Positions 10,491 through 20,940 of a DNA stretch of 64,000 nucleotides are shown here, piece by piece (position 1 is the stretch's first letter; the number at the start of each line of letters is the position of its first letter). Position numbers and translations under genes: made by a program. This DNA is from Apoderus coryli (lineage: Eukaryota > Arthropoda > Insecta > Coleoptera > Attelabidae). Where the stretch lies: positions 5,282,342-5,346,341 of the forward strand of contig OU452216.1 of the NCBI GenBank assembly GCA_911728435.2, read 5' to 3'. The notes under the pieces are model-generated. The model was not told the origin of the DNA. It searched no databases and saw only the letters and a program-made list of their open reading frames with translations.

Positions 10491-12186
10491 AGCATAGCAT
10501 ACGAATCTTGCCATTAAAAAAAACACTATAAGAAGCACGCTTCATATAGATGCAGCAGAGATTTAATGTAAAATAAGGTTATATGACAACGCTTGGCGAG
10601 TGTTTTGTACCTATATGTCGATTATTATTATTATCTATCTCTATCACACAGTCGCAAATTTCTAGTGCTATTCTAATATTATTTTTATTTACTTTTCGGG
10701 AAGCTTAAAGTTTTGATATTTTGAATACAAATTAGTCTTTCTATTTAGTTACCTACATATTTAATTGAAGTTTTAAAATCTAAAAAAGTAGTGAACAAAT
10801 TAAAAAAAATATATATATATATACGGTTATTAATTAGTTACCTATTTTTATCAAAAATAAATGGGTAGGTATACCGTAAAATATTGTTTTTTTTAATAAT
10901 ACTTATATTATAATATCTCATACTTTAATATGGAAGAAGCAAGTGGAAGTACTACACATCAGCAGCGTAAATTATATTTACTCTGACATCAGGTAAGCGA
11001 AGTTATTATGAAAAATGATGTTTATTTTTTAATTTTAACCAAAGTTAACACTCCTTTTAAGAACAGAAAAATCTTGTTAAAAATATACAGACACACCTGT
11101 TCCAGATTTAAATAAATGTTTGATAAATATAAATAAAGAAAAATGCATAAAAGCAGATCTTTCAATAATACCCGGTATGAGACGTATTATGATTTGCTAA
11201 CAGGTAACATAAAAGTAATTTGATTGACAGTTTCATTAAATGTGTTTTATTTAGTATTAGTATGAAGTAGGTAAATATATTCTAGATATTAATTACACTT
11301 TAATTAAGGTTTTTAATAAAACAATACATAACCTATATTTTATGCAGTTGATGAAGTAGGGATATCCCTATTAATTTACGTTTAAGTATATGACTTTATT
11401 TTATGTTATGCTTCACCACATTAAACTGCCACAAGCTGCCACTGCTGACATATGATTTTGTTACACGGGGATATACAGTGGCACACAGAAAGTGCGCATC
11501 ATCTGCTGCTGACATTTTTTTCCTTAGCGTTTAATTAATAAAAACAAAGCATTTTTTGTAGTATTTTTCTTTTGATTCGACGCAAATATCAATCTAGTTA
11601 ATAAAAAATCCATATATTTTTTAAATAATTTATCAAATGGGTATTTCTGAAGTATTTCACAATTTGTACTATGTGTTTGTTATATTTTTAGTATATAAGG
11701 GCATTGTTCTATTCGATGACCTGTAACTTGTGTATTTTAACACACTTCTTATTATACTTAATGTGCTATTAGTTATATTTCAATCATTATATCATATGAC
11801 GCAAGATTTCTAAACAGTGAGGACACTGCCCTTTCTGTTTGGTTTTTGTTTATGTTTGTTAACTTTCTAAACATGCCAACGACTGAGATTTTAAAAAAGG
11901 ACGAATGTCCAAGTTTTAATTTGGATGCCGAAAGAGAAGTGAACTTTTTAGTTAGTTAGATGATTATATTGTTAGAGAATTGTCGAATATAGAAAAAAGC
12001 TCTTGTACTGAACGGATTAAATTCAATTATTTGCATTATTTTCAGGTTTTATTTGAATTTACTGTTATTATTCTTACATTTTCTTTTGATTCGACGTAAA
12101 TATCAATCTAGTTAATAAAAAATCCATAATTTTATTTAATAATTTATCAAATCGGTATTTCTGAAGTATTTCACAATTTGTACTAT
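10491..12186. other. No gene seen; dispersed and direct repeats
   Basis: AT-rich DNA with a (TA)n run near 10808-10821. Segment 11755-11890 is the partner of 5396-5512. Segments 11556-11672 and 12075-12186 are direct copies of each other (containing AAATATCAATCTAGTTAATA). The second is the sequence into which the element at 12187 inserted, and the first gives a view of the unoccupied site. Confidence 0.55.
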
Positions 12187-12540
12187 ACAGGGTGGTCCAA
12201 CGAAAAGTTTGCACCTAGCTTTTCTCTTTTTTTTGTAGTCGAATGCGAAAATGCTCGGACACGTCGATTTTGCTTTTGAGGGGGACACATTTTAAACATA
12301 TTTTTCGATCTGCGCCTTTAACCCCCTAGCGGGGGTGAGTAACAACCCTAAAATTTTAAATGGAAAGAGGGGTCTAATGACATATCATTTGAAAGGACAC
12401 AAAATTGTCTTTCTAATGATACCCTATTTGTCGAATTTTACTAAAACAGTTAATACGAAAACGACTTTAAAGACATTAAGCCGATAATTTTGGTATTAAT
12501 GAGAAATACAAATAAGTTTTAATTATTGCGAGTGAAAACA
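12187..12540 (+). repeat. Left terminal inverted repeat
   Basis: The arm is the inverse of 13922-14274, including a run of eight T after CTTTTCTC and the GC-richer palindromic word CCCCCTAGCGGGGG. The other arm carries all of these in reverse. Confidence 0.93.
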
Positions 12541-12631
12541 CCTGCAATCGTTAGTACATTCCAATGTTTGTTAGTTTTAACATTGCTTTGTAAAAAAAGT
12601 AAACAAGCTGTTAAATTGATTTATTAAAACG

Positions 12632-13705
12632 TTACATTAACAAATGTTGAAAATGTGACCCATTTGATTCCATACAATAATACAGATTTTGTTCAAATCT
12701 ATTTCTAACATTTTGTAGCATATCAGGTGTTATGTTTCTGCACTCTTCTGTAATGCGTTGGGGAAGATCTTCTATGGACTCGGGCTTCGTGGCAAAACAT
12801 TTATTTTTTAAATGCCCCCAAAGAAAAAAGTCTAAAGGCGATAAATCCGGTGACCTGGCAGGCCATTCAATTGGGCCCCTCCTTCCAATCCACCGTCCAG
12901 GGAACCGGTCATCTAAGAACTATCTTACAGGAGCCACATAGTGCGGAGGTGCTGCATTTTGCTGGAAATAAAGCCGATCAGCAGTATGATTTTGGTCATC
13001 TTCTATTATTTGTGTTATTAAAGGATCAATTGTGTCTTCAAGCATGTTTAGGTACACTTCACCAGTTAAATTTCCAGGAATAAAAAGTGGTCCTATAATA
13101 TGATTTCCTAATATGCCACACCAGACGTTTATTTTTTGAGGATACTGGGTATGAACCTCACGGAATAAATGTGGGTTACTGTCATCCCAGTAACGGCAAT
13201 TGTGCCTATTTACAGCTCCATTCAAATAAAATGTGCATTCGTCGGAAAAACAAATGTTAAATAATAATTGCGGATCTTCAATTAAACGCTGGCTCATTGC
13301 TTCACAAAATTGCAGCCTTCTATCAGGATCATCCTCATTTAGTTCCTGTACTAATTTGATTTTGTACGGATGAAATTTGTACGCTTTTAAAATTCGTATT
13401 ATGGACGAACGGGAGACACCTGAGGCTTAAGCTAGTTGACGGGTACTTTGACTATGATCCATTTCAACATGCCCTAAAACAGCGACTTCCACAGCTTCAT
13501 TTCTGATCGGTTTCTGCGGCTGGTGTTTTACATTACAGACAGATCCGGTATCTACAAACTTTTTAACTAACTTGCCAACGTACACATCATTCACATTTTT
13601 ATCGGGATGTCTCTCATTAAATAAGCGAGCCGTAAGTCTAGCACTACTATTATTTTGAAAATAAAGTTTAACAATTTCAACTCGTTCTAGAATGGAATAA
13701 ATCAT
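12632..13705 (-). pseudogene. Tc1/mariner-superfamily transposase with two stops, D-to-N active site
   Basis: From an ATG at 13705 one frame runs to TAA at 12632-12634 (358 codons), broken only by TAA at 13427-13429 and TAG at 12920-12922. There are no frameshifts. The N-terminal part (LERVEIVKLYFQNNSSARLT, then FNERHPDKN) is a helix-turn-helix region; GVSRSSIIRILKAYKFHPYK is the second. The catalytic core has FSDEC (Asp at 13241-13243), QQNAAPPHY where the family has QQDGAPPHY (AAT codon at 12956-12958, so Asp to Asn), and SPLDFFLWGHL (third Asp). Spacing is D-94-N-41-D, which fits the DD41D group. Loss of the second metal ligand should inactivate the protein even without the stops, so this copy was probably mobilised in trans or mutated after insertion. 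Confidence 0.88.
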
Positions 13706-13921
13706 TTTGTACGGTAAAAGTAAAATAACTTGAGAAGCAACCAAACTGAATCAATGAAAAGACTAAAATAAACGGTGTAAATTCTTTTCCTACACGTATC
13801 TGCAGTTTTTATTTCAACAAAAAACGCAAACGATTAGTGAGGAATTTAGTTCTGATAAATAAGATAGTGTTTTTGAAATCCCGTTTTTCTTCAAAGTAAA
13901 TAATTTAGAAATGATTGTAGT

Positions 13922-14274
13922 TGTTTTCAGTCGTAATAATTAAAACTTATTTGTATTTCTCATTAATACCAAAATTATCGGCTTAATGTCTTTAAAGTCG
14001 TTTTCGTATTAACTGTTTTAGTAAAATTCGACAAATAGGGTATCATTAGAAAGACAATTTTGTGTCCTTTCAAATGATATGTCATTAGACCCCTCTTTCC
14101 ATTTAAAATTTTAGGGTTGTTACTCACCCCCGCTAGGGGGTTAAAGGCGCAGATCGAAAAATATGTTTAAAATGTGTCCCCCTCAAAAGCAAAATCGACG
14201 TGTCCGAGCATTTTCGCATTCGACTACAAAAAAAAGAGAAAAGCTAGGTGCAAACTTTTCGTTGGACCACCCTG
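13922..14274 (-). repeat. Right terminal inverted repeat
   Basis: Inverse of 12187-12540, ending CCACCCTG before the flanking TA. An open frame seen inside it is simply the arm sequence read in one frame. Confidence 0.93.
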
Positions 14275-14787
14275 TATGTTCTTTAACCTGGGATGCTTCT
14301 AAATCTTTGGAGAGCAAACTAAGTAAGTGTGCCGAACAATCATATGTAAGTATAGGACGACTCTTCAGTGTATAAAAGTTTATTACATGACTTTTTTGTC
14401 TATCACTTATAGATCTTGAGATATCTTCCGCCCACACACTAATGGGCAACCCTGTATATGATATGGAGAGCTAAAAATTAATAAATCAAAAACGTTGAGG
14501 AATCACTAATGACACCCTGTACAGACTATTGTTTAATTAGTTGTTTAGTAATTACAAACTCCTTTCTATTTGCTCAGGTATCTTTACGGTTGTTAATTTT
14601 TATAAGACACGCTAATGTAAGTAAATATATTATTGCTTAATTTTTTTATGAAAGCATGATTCTTGTTTTCATTACAAATTGAACTTGGTGAGGCACTTTA
14701 GTAGTTGTTTTTTTTTGTTACCCAAATGTATTTACGTAACAATAATTTGTAACGTTTCAAATACGATTTATTTACGAGATGCTGCGA
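14275..14787. other. No gene seen; relics ending in CCCTGTA
   Basis: The words CAACCCTGTATATGATATGG (about 14441) and GACACCCTGTACAG (14511) look like ends of CAGGGTG-type DNA elements. The segment after the first also resembles 34230-34260 in inverse orientation. No coding sequence was recognised. Confidence 0.35.
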
Positions 14788-15032
14788 AATATTTTCGTCA
14801 TTTCATCGAATGAGTGCTCAGTGGGGGCTCTTGCTGCCAAAAACTATAATTATTGTTGATTTCAGTCCATTTTTCAGAAATTATTTGCTGAGAATAATTG
14901 AGCAGTATAAAGTAGTACCACAGGGAGCAAAAGAACATTTATTTATCGGGATGAAGCTTGGATCAATCCAGCTAATACTGGGAGATATTGTAAAAGTAGG
15001 TATACGAATTTGATTTGCATATTCGACAGAAT
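14788..15032 (+). repeat. Left direct repeat flanking a LINE (245 bp)
   Basis: Starts AATATTTTCGTCATTTCATC and ends CGACAGAAT exactly where the LINE tail begins. The partner is 16818-17066. About 11 substitutions and one 4-base indel separate the copies by eye (about 5%). The repeat contains a CAGTGG(G/C)GGCTC word, so it itself includes an older transposon end. Confidence 0.9.
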
Positions 15033-16817
15033 ATTTATTTATTTATTTATTTATTGTCATTACATGTCATTACCAAAAAAGGTTTACACAAGTCATCTTA
15101 AATATTAAAATATTACATAACACAACATAAAAACATAGAAATGTATATAACTTAATCAAAACAGAAAGTCAGTGCTGAGGAATTCATCAATGGAGTTAAA
15201 AGCCTGGTCAATTAAGTAGTTTTTTAATCTATTTTTAAACATTGCAAGGCTCAGTGTTTTCAAACTATCTGGCAAATGATTATAGCATGTGGGACCATAA
15301 TAATTCACAGAATTTCTGCTTCTACCCAACCTCGTATATTCAGGAAGAATGTCATTTTTGTTTCTGAAATTGTGCTTGTGAACTTCATCATGCCTTATGT
15401 ACAGATTGTAATTATTTTTCACATACATAATTGAATTGTAGATATAGAGACACGGGAGTGTAATTATTTTAGATTCTTTAAATTTAGGTCTGACATCCTC
15501 TCTAAACTTTAAATCTGTCATTATTCGAACCACTGGTCTTTGGATTGCGAATACCCGACTAGCATGACAAGAGTGTCCCCAAATTGACAAAGCATATGAA
15601 GCCACACTGTGAAAAAGGCCATAATATGCTGATTTCAAAACATTAAAAGAGACTTCACCCTTCAAGCTTCTCAACTTGACAATGGTAACCTCGACATGAC
15701 CCGCCCAGGTTAGCTTTTGGTCCAAAGTGACACCCAAAACTTTACCAGACAATCAGAAACAGCAACATCCGTCTCACGTAATGTAAATATTTTAGTAGCT
15801 GTTTTATTGGCATTCATACAGAGTTTGTTAGCTGCAAACCAGTCCGCAGCCCTCGACTGTGAATTAATCATACTTGAGGCCAGAACATCACTCGACAGTT
15901 CAACATCGACAATAGTTGAATCGTCTGCAAATAATGTCAGGTCAGAGCATGGCGGATGTAGCGGTAAATCATTAATGAAAATCAAAAACAATAGAGGTCC
16001 GAGCACCGAGCCCTGTGGGACTCCACAAGAGCTCAACAAGGGCTGAGAAGACTTTGACTCAAACATCGTTACAACATTCCTACCAGTGAGATAGGAACTC
16101 AGCAAACGAATCGAATTCGCACTCATACCGTATCGATCCAGTTTACCCAACAAGATATCGTGTGAGACGCAATCAAACGCCTTTGTTAAATCAAGAAAAG
16201 AACCCCCACAAGCCTTCTACTCTCAAAAGCGGTTATAACGCTATTTATAAAGTTTTCTATAGCTGAAACGGTGTTAAGTTTCGGTCTAAATCCAAATTGT
16301 TTCGGAGAAAATAAATTATTTCTTTCAAAATAGTTGGCTAATTGTTTAAAGAGTATCTTTTCAAAAATTTTGCCTAGAACAGGCACTATAGAAATAGGGC
16401 GATAGTTGTTCAATTCATCTGGAGTCCTTTTTTGAATAACGGTATAATTTTGCTAAATTTCAGACAACTCGGAAACATACCGGATGACATCGCCAAATTA
16501 ATCAATATTGTCAATGGTATAATTATTATATCCTTAATATATTTAATGATGACGATATTCAAATCAAAAATGTCTTTCGAGCTTTTATTTTTAAAAGAGT
16601 TTATTATATCTCTCATCTCAATAAAAGATATTTCATTAAACTCAAAATTGCTAGGAATGTCAATAGACAACAAATCCAGTGGACTGATATTTGAGGATAA
16701 GTCATGGGTTAAAGTTTCCGCAATACTGGTAAAATATGTATTGAAATCATCAGCAGTAAGATTTGTTAATGATTGTTGGGTAGCAGAACTATTCCTTTTA
16801 TGGTTATCCCATGTAGT
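15033..16817 (-). pseudogene. Jockey/CR1-type LINE fragment, reverse transcriptase, decayed
   Basis: Four minus-strand frames collinearly cover the reverse transcriptase. 16410-16673 encodes the N-terminal palm approach (FKNKSSKDIFDLN). 16186-16413 encodes NNYRPISIVPVLGKIFEKIL and PKQFGFRPKLNTVSAIENF. 15710-16153 encodes GVPQGSVLGPLLFLIFINDL and the catalytic LFADDST box near 15917-15934. 15156-15752 encodes the C-terminal thumb region with GVTLDQKLTWAGHV and YNHLPDSLKTL. At least three frameshifts separate them. The 5' part with the endonuclease is missing. The 3' end is a (TAAA)n tail at 15033-15052. It is bracketed by 245-249 bp direct repeats. Confidence 0.85.
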
Positions 16818-17066
16818 AATATTTTCGTCATTTCATCGAATGCGTGCTCAGTGGCGGCTCTTGCTGCCAAAAACTATAATTATTGTTTATTTCAGTCCAT
16901 TTTTCAGAAATTGTTTGCTGAGAATACTTGACCAGTATAAAGTAGTACCACAGGGAGCAAAAGAACATTTTTTTATCTGGATGAAGCTTGGATCAATCCA
17001 GATAATAGGTACTGGGAGATATTGTATAAGTAGATATACGAATTTGATTTGCATATTCGACAGAAT
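16818..17066 (+). repeat. Right direct repeat flanking a LINE (249 bp)
   Basis: Partner of 14788-15032. It begins directly at the truncated 5' end of the minus-strand LINE. A long plus-strand frame that spans the LINE and this repeat is antisense and not a gene. Confidence 0.9.
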
Positions 17067-18434
17067 AAAAAACATTACTTAGGATCGTTCAGGCGGCGTC
17101 TAAACACCCATTTCGCGTGGCATTGCCGATTTTACAGAATATCATAATTTCTTTTTTCTATTTTAATATTCAGTGGTAAAAATTTTAGTTATTAAGTAAA
17201 AATAAAACTAACAACCACTTAAAAATGCTGACCTTTTTATTATTATTATTCGTAATTGTGAAAAATCGATTTTCAAATTAATACAGATATGTAATGTGCT
17301 TTAATGGTTACCTTGACGGCACTAAATGCATAGATACATATTACTAAGTTTATAATATATACCCGGTGGATATATTCAAGCCAATCCCGAGAAAAGGAAT
17401 GGTTTTGTATTTTTATTTTATTATTAATGAATATACAATTTTACTGATTTTTTGAAAATAACTCCTAAAGCTATAAAGGCCTGGAAGACTGAGTGTGCTA
17501 AGACGCAAGACTGATCTTCGTGCAGGACTATTGCGGCCTTGCATTTTATGCAGGGCCTCAGTCTAATTCAGTAGAACCAGACTGAGGCCCTGCTAAATTA
17601 AATAAAATCCCTTGTGTAGGTAAAATAAGTCATTTTGTCCGCTATGCCACGAAATTGCCGCTTACTTCTTGCCTAGAACTAGTGCTTTTTTGTATAGTTA
17701 AATTTGGCAATATCGGATTATTTTGTCGGAATTTCTTCCGCTGTTACAGAATCGTTTGCCACACAGTAGGTACCTACTTATTAAATTTAAATACTCAACT
17801 GCGTCGTACTGTTTCTAGAGGAATAAAAAGGTTAATTTGACAACATTATCGCTTAATTAATTTATTAAACTATAAATTCCTGTCAATATTAATCTAATCC
17901 GAACATTCTTAATACTACTTTTTTATCCTACTATCTAAAGGCCATATGAATCGACTAGATATGAGCCAGGATTAACGGTTAAGCTCGTTTAACTTATGTT
18001 TTTGGTATGCACTCTAGTTACAACAGTATTTAAATAAACCCTACAAATTAATTAATCATTTCCGACAAATCTAAATAATAACAAAAATTCAAAACAATTT
18101 AACTCGAAAAGGGAGCAAGCTATCGTAGTTTAACAAAAGCACCTTTTGTTCGTAGATTATAAATTTTTTTAAATAAATCGTATGTTTATCCCCATGATCC
18201 CTATATCTGGGACGCTCAAATCTTAATTTGATCTTTTTGTGTTTCCAAAATATTTAGGAAACCCCGTTTGTGAAACTTGTCCTATCGGGGGCTGTAGGCC
18301 TTTAGGGTAGGTACATTTTGGACGCCACGTTAATAGGAGATGTTACATTTGGGTCGCTGAAAGCGATGGTAAATTATGCCAGGCTAATTACGGGACACCC
18401 TGTATACAATTTTGATCTAGTTAAGGCCAGAATA
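17067..18434. other. No gene seen; fragment of repeat block B
   Basis: AT-rich. Segment 17563-17650 (from CTAATTCAGTAGAACCAGAC) is a diverged piece of block B of the repeat at 503-687. A GGGACACCCTGTATAC word near 18394 resembles a DNA-transposon end. Nothing else was recognised. Confidence 0.45.
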
Positions 18435-19275
18435 TAATAGGGCGTCACCAGAGGCACTTTGCGCAACATTTTGCATAAAGATCTTCATCTTCACGCCTAT
18501 AAAGTTCAACTCGTTCAGGAATTAAAGCCGGTCGACCATTGTTCACGTCGAACGTTTGTGAATTGGCTGTCTGAAAAACTAACGAAAACAACGCATTTTC
18601 CAACAAACTCATCTTTAGTGATGAGGCGGTTGTGTAAACAAACAAAATTGTCGCATATGGGGCTCACAAAATCCACAAATAGCCTTCGAAAAACCATTAC
18701 ATCAAAAGAAAGTGACCATATGGTGCGGATTGTGGTTTTGCGGCATCATCGGCTCGTATTTTTCCGAAAATAAGCAAGGAAACGCCAGGACCGTGAATTG
18801 AATGCGCTACCAAACCATGATAACCGATTTTTTGTGGCCACAATTGGCTAATGTTGACATCAGTGACCTTTGGTTTCAGCAAGACGGCGCCACAAGCCAC
18901 ACAGCCTGCCAAACGATTCGATTCAATTTCAATTGGCCGTCTCGTTCTTGTGATTAAACGCCACTGGATTATTTTCTCTAGGGCCATTTGAAAGACCGGA
19001 TTTACGTGAACACAACAAAAACAACTGTCGCTCTGAAAGATAAAATTCGGCGCTGCATTGACGATGCTAAGCTTTGTTGCAAAATGTGGTTCAAAATTTT
19101 GTGAAAAGAGCGAACGTCTACCGACGTGCTAGAGTTGAATATTTGCCCGACATCATATTCCATTATTAATCCCCATATTTCTACTTTATATTGGTGCCAA
19201 TAAAACTGAATTTGTCAAAAAAAGGTGTGTTTTTTAGCCAATTTACTTCCTAACTTCAAATTTGCCCACCCTATA
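18435..19275 (+). pseudogene. Tc1/mariner-superfamily transposase relic, catalytic part and 3' end
   Basis: Mixed frames encode ILHKDLHLHAYKVQLVQELK, then IFSDEA (first catalytic Asp), HQKKVTIWCGLWFCGIIGS, DLWFQQDGATSHTACQ (second Asp), TPLDYFLWGHLKDRIYV (third Asp) and LPDIIFHY before a TAA near 19163-19168. A 5' half, frameshifts near 18600, a stop after the first Asp and a TGA-interrupted region after the second Asp make it dead. The element end is probably the CAAATTTGCCCACCCTATA sequence near 19258-19276. It belongs to the same transposase type as the N-terminal relic at 6150-6475. Confidence 0.78.
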
Positions 19276-19740
19276 TTTTCATGGCGTGCTAGAAGAAAAG
19301 GGAGACTTATCAAGAAATGGGTCATGGCCTTCAGTTGATCCACTTTTAGAAACTACTTGTAAATTTCTAGAAAACTATCTTTATTATTCACAATAAATTG
19401 AAGTAAATACAATAATTAATTACTGCATAATTATAACCTTATTAATCTTACCTCATTACTCATTAAGTAAGTATTAAAAAACAACAAAAATATTAGTAAA
19501 ACCTTGACCTTAAGTAGTAAAATATAAGCCAGAATAATATACCAAATAATACATCCAATTAGGCAGTCAGACCACTGATGCAAGAACATGATTTTATTCC
19601 GTACGTGACCGACATTCAAAACAACCCATTTATAATAAATAATATAATCACATATCAGTGTGTCGATACTACACTACTATAAAATACAATAGGTAAACCA
19701 TTTTTGGATGTAGCTACATCTCCAATTTTGTAAAAATAAC
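19276..19740. other. No gene seen
   Basis: AT-rich DNA with no recognisable coding potential. A minus-strand open frame of 62 codons has no ATG context or motif that I can support. Confidence 0.35.
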
Positions 19741-19769
19741 GGTAGCTTAGAGGCCTGACTGACTGTTAT

Positions 19770-20120
19770 AATACACTGCCCCGCAATATTAACCGGGCAA
19801 CGAAAATTTTGTTGAAAATCAGTCATAAATATCTTTTTTAGTATTGCATCAATTTTGACAAGTTTTAAGCCGTTTTATTGTCATCATTTTTTCATATCGA
19901 AACTTCAAAAATTTTCGCTGTTCGCTCTGGAAGAACCTGAAGACGAAGAAATCGATCTTCAACTGCGTTTGTGGCCCTTCGTCTTCCTTGTCCAGTTGAA
20001 TAAGAACCAGTTTGCCTGAATCTTTGTATCGCATTGGCCAAGCCTTTCTGCGATATACCTAATCGGACGGCCATCGTCTTGTAGAGCAACAGCTTGTGCC
20101 ACTTCTTCTGGGCACATCGT
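19770..20120 (-). pseudogene. Tc1-like transposase relic, N-terminal helix-turn-helix
   Basis: The minus strand encodes VAQAVALLQDD, then (frame change) KTMAVRLGISQKGLANAIQR, FRQTGSYSTGQGRRRATNAV and EDRFLRLQVL. This is the paired-like helix-turn-helix and the GRxR linker of Tc1 transposases, followed by a frameshift within about 40 residues. The catalytic domain is absent. The word CACTGCCCCGCAATATTAAC near 19772 may be a terminal sequence of the same element. Confidence 0.65.
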
Positions 20121-20399
20121 TTTTAAATTCACTTATCGTTTACCAAACAACTCCGAAACACACAACAAAACTTAAAACACGCTTCAACAAACTTACGAAA
20201 GTAGGTACAGCAAATCTGTAATTTGTTGACAAAAACCTGTTGACATGCTTAGGTATGTGCTTGGAAACTGCTAATTCTTTTGTCATCACAGCCAACTTTG
20301 CATTAATTTTTAATTTTACTTTCCTGCACAGAGAAGGATTGTGAACGCGCTAAAAAAAAAATGAGATACAGACGGATATAACCATTTTGAAGTTCCCTG

Positions 20400-20940
20400 A
20401 GACGATTAAGACCAGGATAGCGCCTAAACGGTTTAACCAATTGAGCTAATGGCGCTTGATCGCCATTTTAAAAGTCGGCGACCGGCAGCCAGTAGCAGCA
20501 GCAGTGGTGGTGAGTCAGTCAGTGCATAGCCGCAGCAGCAACGGGGGTAGAAACGACCGTGGTGGTGAAAGGGAGATGAGAGTGAGAAGAGTATAATATG
20601 CGGAACGGTACAGGGCTCCGCATATCCAGGCAATGTTTCAGTTTCCGTTATGTAGAGAATTTTTGTATTTAAGTTTAATGTAAATAAATTGTTATTAAAT
20701 GTTTTAAACTGTGTTTAATACCAGTACTACCCTTTAGGCCCACTTTCGGTCGGACTAAAGGCAATTTCTATCTTTAATTACCCGGTGTCCGTGAAACATA
20801 CCACGTAAAAAACCTGGCGCCCGAGGAACGAATTGTCGTGGAACCAGTTGAACGCCAGTCAGTAACGTCCCAACCCGAGCAAACGTTACAAAGGTGACCC
20901 CCCCAGTCTATATTGCGGTTGTTTATGGCTTGTCTAAGAT
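20400..20940 (+). mobile_element. LTR-retrotransposon LTR/leader fragment with primer-binding site
   Basis: A GC-richer stretch (20400-20640) leads into AATAAATTGTTATTAAATG, like an LTR R/U5 region. Next come CCGGTGTCCGTGAAACATACC and, at 20815, TGGCGCCCGAGGAACG. The first eight bases of that word complement the 3' end GGGCGCCA of lysine-type tRNAs, the hallmark of a retrotransposon primer-binding site. A GGTGACCCCCCC leader follows. No gag or pol remains next to it. Segment 20714-20940 is repeated at 22495-22711 on the other side of a LINE. Confidence 0.55.
20714..20940 (+). repeat. Left direct repeat flanking a LINE (~215-227 bp)
   Basis: The partner is 22495-22711. It runs from TTTAATACCAGTACTACC to about TATTGCGG...TCTAAG, ending at the LINE (TATC)n tail. 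About a dozen substitutions plus several indels (11, 6, 9 and about 13 bases) separate the copies by eye. Confidence 0.85.

Larger units (their letters stand above)
7025..11454. mobile_element. Composite bounded by CAGTGGC(G/A)GCTTGT inverted ends
   Basis: The left end at 7025 reads CAGTGGCGGCTTGTCCTATG and the right end, read on the minus strand from 11454, CAGTGGCAGCTTGTGGCAGT. The first 14 bases agree except one, and a further GTGAAGCA word is shared. The interval holds a Harbinger relic (7216-8326) and an RTE LINE (8650-10490), so these would be later insertions. No transposase for the outer element was found and the flanks show no clean duplication, so the two ends could instead belong to different copies. 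Confidence 0.35.
12187..14274 (-). mobile_element. Tc1/mariner-type element with ~353 bp terminal inverted repeats
   Basis: The element starts CAGGGTGGTCCAACGAAAAG and ends with the inverse, with TA on both sides as the target duplication. The inverted arms are 12187-12540 and 13922-14274 and differ at only two or three positions by eye, much longer than usual for the superfamily. The paralogous direct repeat at 11556-11672 reads TTTGTACTATG across the equivalent point, consistent with insertion at its TA. The only gene is the minus-strand transposase at 12632-13705. Near-identical arms point to a recent insertion. Confidence 0.93.

Noticed and set aside
14163..14449. Open frames on both strands at 14.2-14.4 kb
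   Set aside because: They are the right inverted arm of the element at 12187-14274 and its flank.
15717..16046. 109-codon plus-strand open frame
   Set aside because: It is antisense to the LINE reverse transcriptase and has no motif of its own.
16432..17082. 216-codon plus-strand open frame
   Set aside because: It crosses from antisense LINE sequence into the flanking direct repeat; the composition reflects the opposite strand.
20433..20633. 66-codon minus-strand frame in the GC-richer LTR fragment
   Set aside because: Low-complexity reading of GCAGCAGC and GGTGGTG words in a retrotransposon LTR or leader.
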